From: Colletotrichum lupini
Lineage: Eukaryota > Ascomycota > Sordariomycetes > Glomerellales > Glomerellaceae
Direction: 5' to 3'
Assembly (NCBI RefSeq): GCF_023278565.1
Contig: NC_064675.1
Location: forward strand, 1,426,001-1,490,000
DNA: 64,000 nt
The notes beneath the pieces are model-generated. The model had not been told where the DNA came from and did not search any database. It worked only from the letters and a program-made list of their open reading frames with translations. Positions within the stretch are counted from its first letter, which is position 1. Each line of letters opens with the position of its first letter. This document shows, piece by piece, positions 59,101-64,000 of the stretch. The position numbers and the translations under genes were made by a program.

Positions 59101-62100
59101 CTATCGTTATTTAACTATTTTAAAGTACTTATAGCTAGAGATTCTATTTTTCGTATTATTAAATATAATACTTAGTTAATTTATATTTTTTAGATATAAG
59201 AGAAATAGGGTATTAACGGGTAGGATATAGAAAGTTATTATTCCGAAGTACGTTTCTATTTCTACCGTACTTAGGGTAACGATTTCCTTATTTAAGCTAA
59301 AGCTAATCCTCGTAATACCCGCTATTAACGTATTAAGTATTACTAGTGCGATTTTTTATAGCACTTAGAATTACCCTTTTCCTCTTATTAATTATTATAA
59401 TACCCTAGTATTTAAAATAATCCTATAGAAATTATTTAAGTCGTACTTTTCGCTTATATAGAATACTTATACGAGCTTAGTATTTAAGTAATTTAAGTAG
59501 TATAAAAAGGACCCCTTTAGCTACCCCTAGATTTGCTTAGTACTATATTCCTTTTTTTTAAATACTAAGAGAGATAGCGTCTTCTCTTTACTTATTAAGA
59601 GAATAGGCTTCGGTGTTATTAGATTTACCCTTTTAGCCGCTTTTATATTTATTATTTAAGGGACCTTCCCTTATTATTTATAGATAAAAGCCTACTTATT
59701 AAAAGCTTTTACTACCCTCTATTTATTTAGCCTCGTATATCCTTTAGAAACTAACGGGGTAAAAAAAAAGTAGTTAATATTGTCGATTTTGTTATAATTT
59801 AATTCGTTAGTATAGGGGGTAAGATCTTCTTTATTTTTTAAATTTTTTATAGGGGGTATATATTTTAAGCCGCTACTTTAGCTACTATTACTAAGTTTTA
59901 TACCCCCGGATCTACCCTTATATATAATAAGGAATTAGTTAAACTAACGAGGGCTAGTTTTACTATTTACTACCCTCGACTTTTTATACTATTCGTACGA
60001 TTTAATATACTCTTTTTCGGAATAATTACTTAACTAATATCTATCCTTTTTATAAATATAGTATTACCTCTTTTATTACCCTGCCCGTAAGTTAAATCTC
60101 TACCTATTTAATAAATCTTAGCCTCCTTACTAGCGATTACCGTATTTAGCCTCTTTTCTTTTCTTATTATATATTTAATTAACTTAATATTATTAATAAG
60201 GGCCGTTATATATTTAAAAATAGGTTTAGCATAGTATTTTTACTTTAATATTAAAACTAGATTTTAGCCTCGAGTAGAGCGTCTTATAGTTTTTAAGTAC
60301 TTAGTATAGGGTTATTTTTATTTTTAATATACGCTAAACTACGGTATAAAAATATCTAACTTTTCGCTCGTTTATCCCCTTATTTAGCTAGGTTTTCGCT
60401 AGCTTATTAATTCGATTAATAAGCCCTTCGAGGATCTTTACTCGCAATTTACCCTCTATTATCCTAGTTATAAATATAAAAAAAATTGCTTATAGTTTAG
60501 ATAAGAGCTCTAAGTTCTTATTATAAGTCTTAAAGCGGCTTTAGATTACGTTAATTATACTAAGAAAGTCGTTTCGATCGAGATTACGTACTGCTTCGTA
60601 ATAGTAATTAAAGGCTTTACTTATAAGTATAATATTAATTATTAAATAGTACTAATATTCCCTAATTCCGACTTTTTTATAATAATTATAAAACATCGTT
60701 AGGGTTTTTTATAAGACCTTATACTTCCCTCTAAAATATAATTTCTCTTTTAAGAAGATCTTTTTAAGGTTTATAAATTACTTCGTATTTGCTATTAGAT
60801 TTTCGGTATTTATATACGATCCCTACGTTACTATATATTATTAGTAACTTCGGGTCGTTTATTTCCTTTTTTATTAGCCGATCGGCGCCGAATTTTATAT
60901 TAATAATAATAACGAGTTATAAATTAAAATAAGTAGAATTATTAATTATCGTACTTTTAGTACTATATTTTACCCCGGTATATCCTTTTATAATAATAGA
61001 TTTCCGTTAGTAATTATAAGGAGGAAATCTAAGTCGTTTACCTTTTTTCTAAATTTATAAAAGCGATTATATACTCTATCGACCTATGCCTAGTTTTATA
61101 ATACGAATTCCTTTTTTATAATTATTATTATTAGTATTTCGTATAGTTCTCGTAATTATAGTTGCGCTAATAATACCCCTCGCCCGTAAAAGAATTTATT
61201 AACTACTTTTATAATTCTTAAGCTTATACTTACGAACTATTTATCTAGTTAGTAGCTAAGGTCGTTTATAATCTCGTAAAATAAGAGTTATCCCTATAGC
61301 CCCTTTTTCTTATAAACCTTAGTTAAATAAATTAATACCGCGTTAATTTATTTACTATTAGGCTAATCTGCGATTTTATATATCTACGTCCCCTAATAGT
61401 CCGGGTTAATATTTACTTACTTATAAAGGATTAGGATTCTATTTAAGATCGGGTTTCGTTCTCTTTTTTTTTACCCTAACTTACTAAGGGTCGTACTCTA
61501 GCTTATGCCCGTATTAATAATCGCTAGCGTATTTAATTTTAATAGGGATATATTTAATCTACGTATTAATTATAATAAATCTATACTTTTATTACTTAAT
61601 AAATTTATCGGGGTCTAAGAGATTCTTACTTCCTCTCGCTATTTTATTACTACTCTCGTTTTTACTATTTTTAATAATTATTACTACCCTTCTAAATCGC
61701 TAACTATCGTACTTACTAAGATCCTCTTTTTTATTTAGTATAAAAGGGTAAGTTCTAGTAGTTCCTTTTAATAATAGTAGCGGTAAATGTTTATATTATT
61801 ATAATAAAATATAATAATTAGTTTTAGGATCTTTATTAGTTACTGATTTCTCGAAATTAATAATCTCGCGCCGGGAGCTAGTATAAAAAGAAGCCCTTTA
61901 GTAGCCCTTTAGAGGATTCTTTTTTTTTTTTTTAAATCCTCGTTTTTTTAGCCTTTTTTTAAGTTAATAATAACTTTAATAGAAGGTCGTAGGACTATTT
62001 TAGGGTAGCTACTTTTTTCTTAGGTTAATCTCCGAGATCCGTAATACTCTTAACTTAATACTATTAAGACTTCTAAATCCCCTCTTCCCTCGTTAAACCG

Positions 62101-62731
62101 TCCCTTATACTATATTTCTAAGTAATACCTAGGGGGTAATTAAGGGAGCTATAAAGAGGTTATTTAAATCGCGGGCTTAAGGGCGTACTTATAAAATCCC
62201 TATAATAATAGACTTTTTTATATACTATAAATTTCTTAACTTAATAACTCCCACAAGGTTACCTTCGCTACTAAATAAGAATATTTACGTTTAGAAATCC
62301 CCTTTTTTAATTATATAGTACTCTTTTATATTATATTATTAAGCTCGTTCGTTGCGCTAATTAATTAAGTAAGTAGTCGTTACGTAAGTATTTCTTTTTA
62401 CTAATTTAATTAGTTAATTTTTAATTACGAGCCGGCCGTAAAAAAAGTTATTTAATAAAAAAGCTACTCGGGGCGATAATAAAAAAACTAATTACTTAAG
62501 TAGTTCCGTTAATTAACGTAGTTTAATATAATAAACGTCGACCTCTCGTAAGTAATAAAGGGCTACGATTACTTAATTCCGTACGGTATTTAAGAATCGC
62601 CTCCTTTTTTATTTACTTTTATAAAGTTAATTAGTATAAGTCTCTTATCCTATATAGTATTAAGAAGTCGTCTCTTTTGCGTAGTAAAATACCTTACTAA
62701 TTTATAATAATAGAATTTAATTACTAATTAG
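56123..62731 (-). pseudogene. Copia gag-pol remnant of second element
   Basis: On the minus strand, pol sequence is evident at about 57300-57900 (reverse transcriptase entry) and about 56270-56640 (RNase H/C-terminal end, with LLNTERRKKRG-like text interrupted by stops). Integrase and gag should occupy about 58.5-62.5 kb, but I could not mark their borders. TAG and TAA codons occur throughout. Confidence 0.75.
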
Positions 62732-62933
62732 TATTAATATCCCTATAATAAGGTAGTTAGTTCGAACTATAAGTAACGAAGAGATTAATTAAACTATATA
62801 AATATTTGTATAGGTATAAAAAGGAGGTTCTAACTATAGGTTAGGCTAGTTATAATAATTATAAATAGGGCCCCTAATTAGCCCCTGCGCAGTCGGCTGT
62901 ATGCCGCGGTCGAATTAGACTTCTAATCCGATA
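62732..62933 (-). repeat. LTR of second copia element, right copy
   Basis: 202 bp. The gene-proximal end (about 62878-62930) is noticeably GC-richer than the same part of the left copy. Confidence 0.9.
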
Positions 62934-62938
62934 GAAAA
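62934..62938 (+). repeat. Target-site duplication GAAAA, right copy
   Basis: Pairs with 55916-55920, inside the interrupted intron. Confidence 0.85.
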
Positions 62939-64000
62939 GGTTTAAAACAGGTAAGAGCTGACTCATAACGAAAAAGTTGTCCAATGAGTCGGTGTACCAG
63001 CATAGCTTAGTCGAATTGAAGTCCTTGTCGGCGAACTCCGGGAGGAAGATGGAGACGAACTTTCGAATGGCCTCCCTCGCAGGGTCTGGGACTATGCTGC
63101 AATCACCGGGCGGGAGAGGCACGCTCCACTGGCCGTCCTGAGTGAAGTCCGCCTCTGAAGGCGCATGTTGGAAGTTGGTAAACTGGGGGTTGTCTTGTTA
63201 GCCTGATACGAGCGAACACGACGACGCATAAGTACCTTGATGCCTCGGAACCCGATTTTGATGAGACCATCGGCAGTCCGAGGAAAAACGTAAACACTGC
63301 CGGTGTCTTTACCGCTCGGGTTGCGTGGTGCACTTTTCCAAGTGATGACCGGGAAGCGTTCAGGGGAGTACTTGTCCCACAAATCTGCGCTGTTCTTGTC
63401 CACCTTGAAGGTGACTACGCTTCCTGCAGACGACTCAAGGTGGTAGGACAAATCAGGCAATAGCTGCGTTGAGAAGGATCCAGCTGTTGGCTATTAGTCG
63501 CGCAACCTCGCAGGTAGTGGTAAAGGAGAGTATGCATACCGCAAATGGCAACCACGTCCGCTTTATGAAGGACTCCGTCTTTGCCCGACTGCCTTCTTCA
63601 GGTGTGATGGTGAGTCAACTTCTTCGATAATACTGTCAAAGGTACCTTTCCCGGGGCCAAAGTGAAACTCAACGCCCTGTTTGAGAGCCAACTTGTAGAA
63701 ATAGGCACAGGCTTCGCTGCATTTTGTGAATCCTGCAGTTGAGTCAAGAACAGCCTCATAAGTCTGAGTAGGCAAGGCTTGTGGAATTTCGAAATCCAGA
63801 AGCTTTCCTTCCCATCCACGCTCAGCTGCTCGAGCTCGATCAGTCGGGTCGCTCTTGACGAATTGAGTATCTCTGAGGCCGTCTCGTTCAAAGTTGCTCA
63901 GCGTCTCACGCTCAAGTGGATCGAGTTCGGCGGTGGGTTGAACTCGGAGCATGCCACTCCCGCTAAAGAGATCTGATTCATGATCTTCTTGGTGCCTTTT
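62934..64000 (-). CDS. FAD-dependent amine/saccharopine-oxidase-like oxidoreductase, 5' portion (partial at window edge)
   Basis: The gene continues beyond the right edge; the frame is open at 64000 and the Rossmann/FAD N-terminus is outside. Visible pieces on the minus strand are as follows. A long exon from the edge contains SGSGMLRVQP, GWEGKLLDFEIPQA and ALKQGVEFHFGPGKGTFDS. A segment encodes SGKDGVLHKADVVAICG and is spliced (GTATGC...ACAG, 63485-63539) to AGSFSTQLLPDLSYHLES. Another exon runs down to 63236, and 62970-63182 carries TKLCWYTDSLDNFF. Between GTFDSIIEE and SGKDGVLHKAD the frame changes near 63570-63610 and I found no normal intron that explains it, so a frameshift is likely. 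The following intron, originally 54 nt, holds the copia element. Family assignment is firm; the exact substrate is not. Confidence 0.8.

Larger units (their letters stand above)
55921..62933 (-). mobile_element. Ty1/copia LTR retrotransposon inserted in an intron, RIP-degraded
   Basis: 7,013 bp with equal-length 202-bp LTRs (55921-56122 and 62732-62933) and GAAAA duplicated on both sides. The left LTR still begins TGTTAGTATCCC while the right begins TATTAATATCCC, and the ends read GATA/AATA. These are single RIP-type changes from TG...CA. Minus-strand pol remnants are recognisable: an RT start near 57600-57900 (FELVIKLRKEGVI, YKGLDLIKIN) and an RNase H end near 56270-56640. Stops are dense, so it is inactive. 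The LTRs are unlike those of the element at 31518, so this is a different family. It lies in the same orientation as the host gene. Confidence 0.9.

Overview
The window looks like part of a filamentous ascomycete (Pezizomycotina) genome. Genes carry short introns of about 47-102 nt with GTAAGT-type donors. Gene families typical of moulds are present: a HET-domain protein, an AA9 polysaccharide monooxygenase, a tannase-family esterase, Dal5-type MFS carriers and a UstYa-type (DUF3328) oxidase. Very AT/TpA-rich blocks hold retrotransposons whose coding frames are full of TAG/TAA codons, and whose paired LTRs differ mostly by C/T and G/A changes. That is the footprint of repeat-induced point mutation (RIP). 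I cannot name the species.

Layout. 1-8.2 kb has no gene I can support. It contains one AT-rich island (2.25-3.11 kb) flanked by a 13-bp direct repeat. 8.2-9.3 kb (-) is CSN5, the catalytic subunit of the COP9 signalosome. 10.9-12.0 kb (-) is a secreted protein with eight copies of an invariant 16-residue block ending in a Kex2-type Lys-Arg site. Head to head with it across 2.6 kb is a four-exon UstYa-family oxidase (14.6-15.7 kb, +) with both HxxHC motifs. A tRNA-Pro with an intron (16.1 kb) and an MFS transporter (17.0-18.6 kb, -) follow. The precursor/oxidase pair is the combination used by fungal dikaritin RiPP pathways and is the best candidate for an undescribed system here.

22.5-24.7 kb (+) is a HET-domain protein. 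It converges, with 151 bp between stop codons, on a 1,729-residue eight-exon protein (24.8-30.5 kb, -). That protein has an HSP90/sacsin-like ATPase at the N-terminus and a NO VEIN-type C-terminal domain with a nuclease-like D...EVK pattern.

31.2-47.8 kb is one AA9 gene split in two by a 15.7-kb nest. The outer element is a Ty1/copia retrotransposon (- strand; 177/172-bp LTRs; duplicated AGAAC). A Ty3/gypsy chromovirus (+ strand; 196/198-bp LTRs; probable AAATA duplication) is inserted inside it. The AA9 reading frame is continuous across the insertion once the duplicated target is counted once. The gypsy element also seems to carry a degenerate antisense reading frame with 8-residue repeats.

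50.0-51.8 kb (-) is a tannase/feruloyl esterase-family protein and 52.9-54.8 kb (-) is a second Dal5-like MFS carrier. 55.6-64.0 kb (-) is an FAD-dependent amine-oxidase-type gene running off the right edge. A second, 7.0-kb Ty1/copia element (202-bp LTRs, GAAAA duplication) sits inside what was a 54-nt intron. All exon structures below were derived by hand from reading-frame continuity and splice signals.
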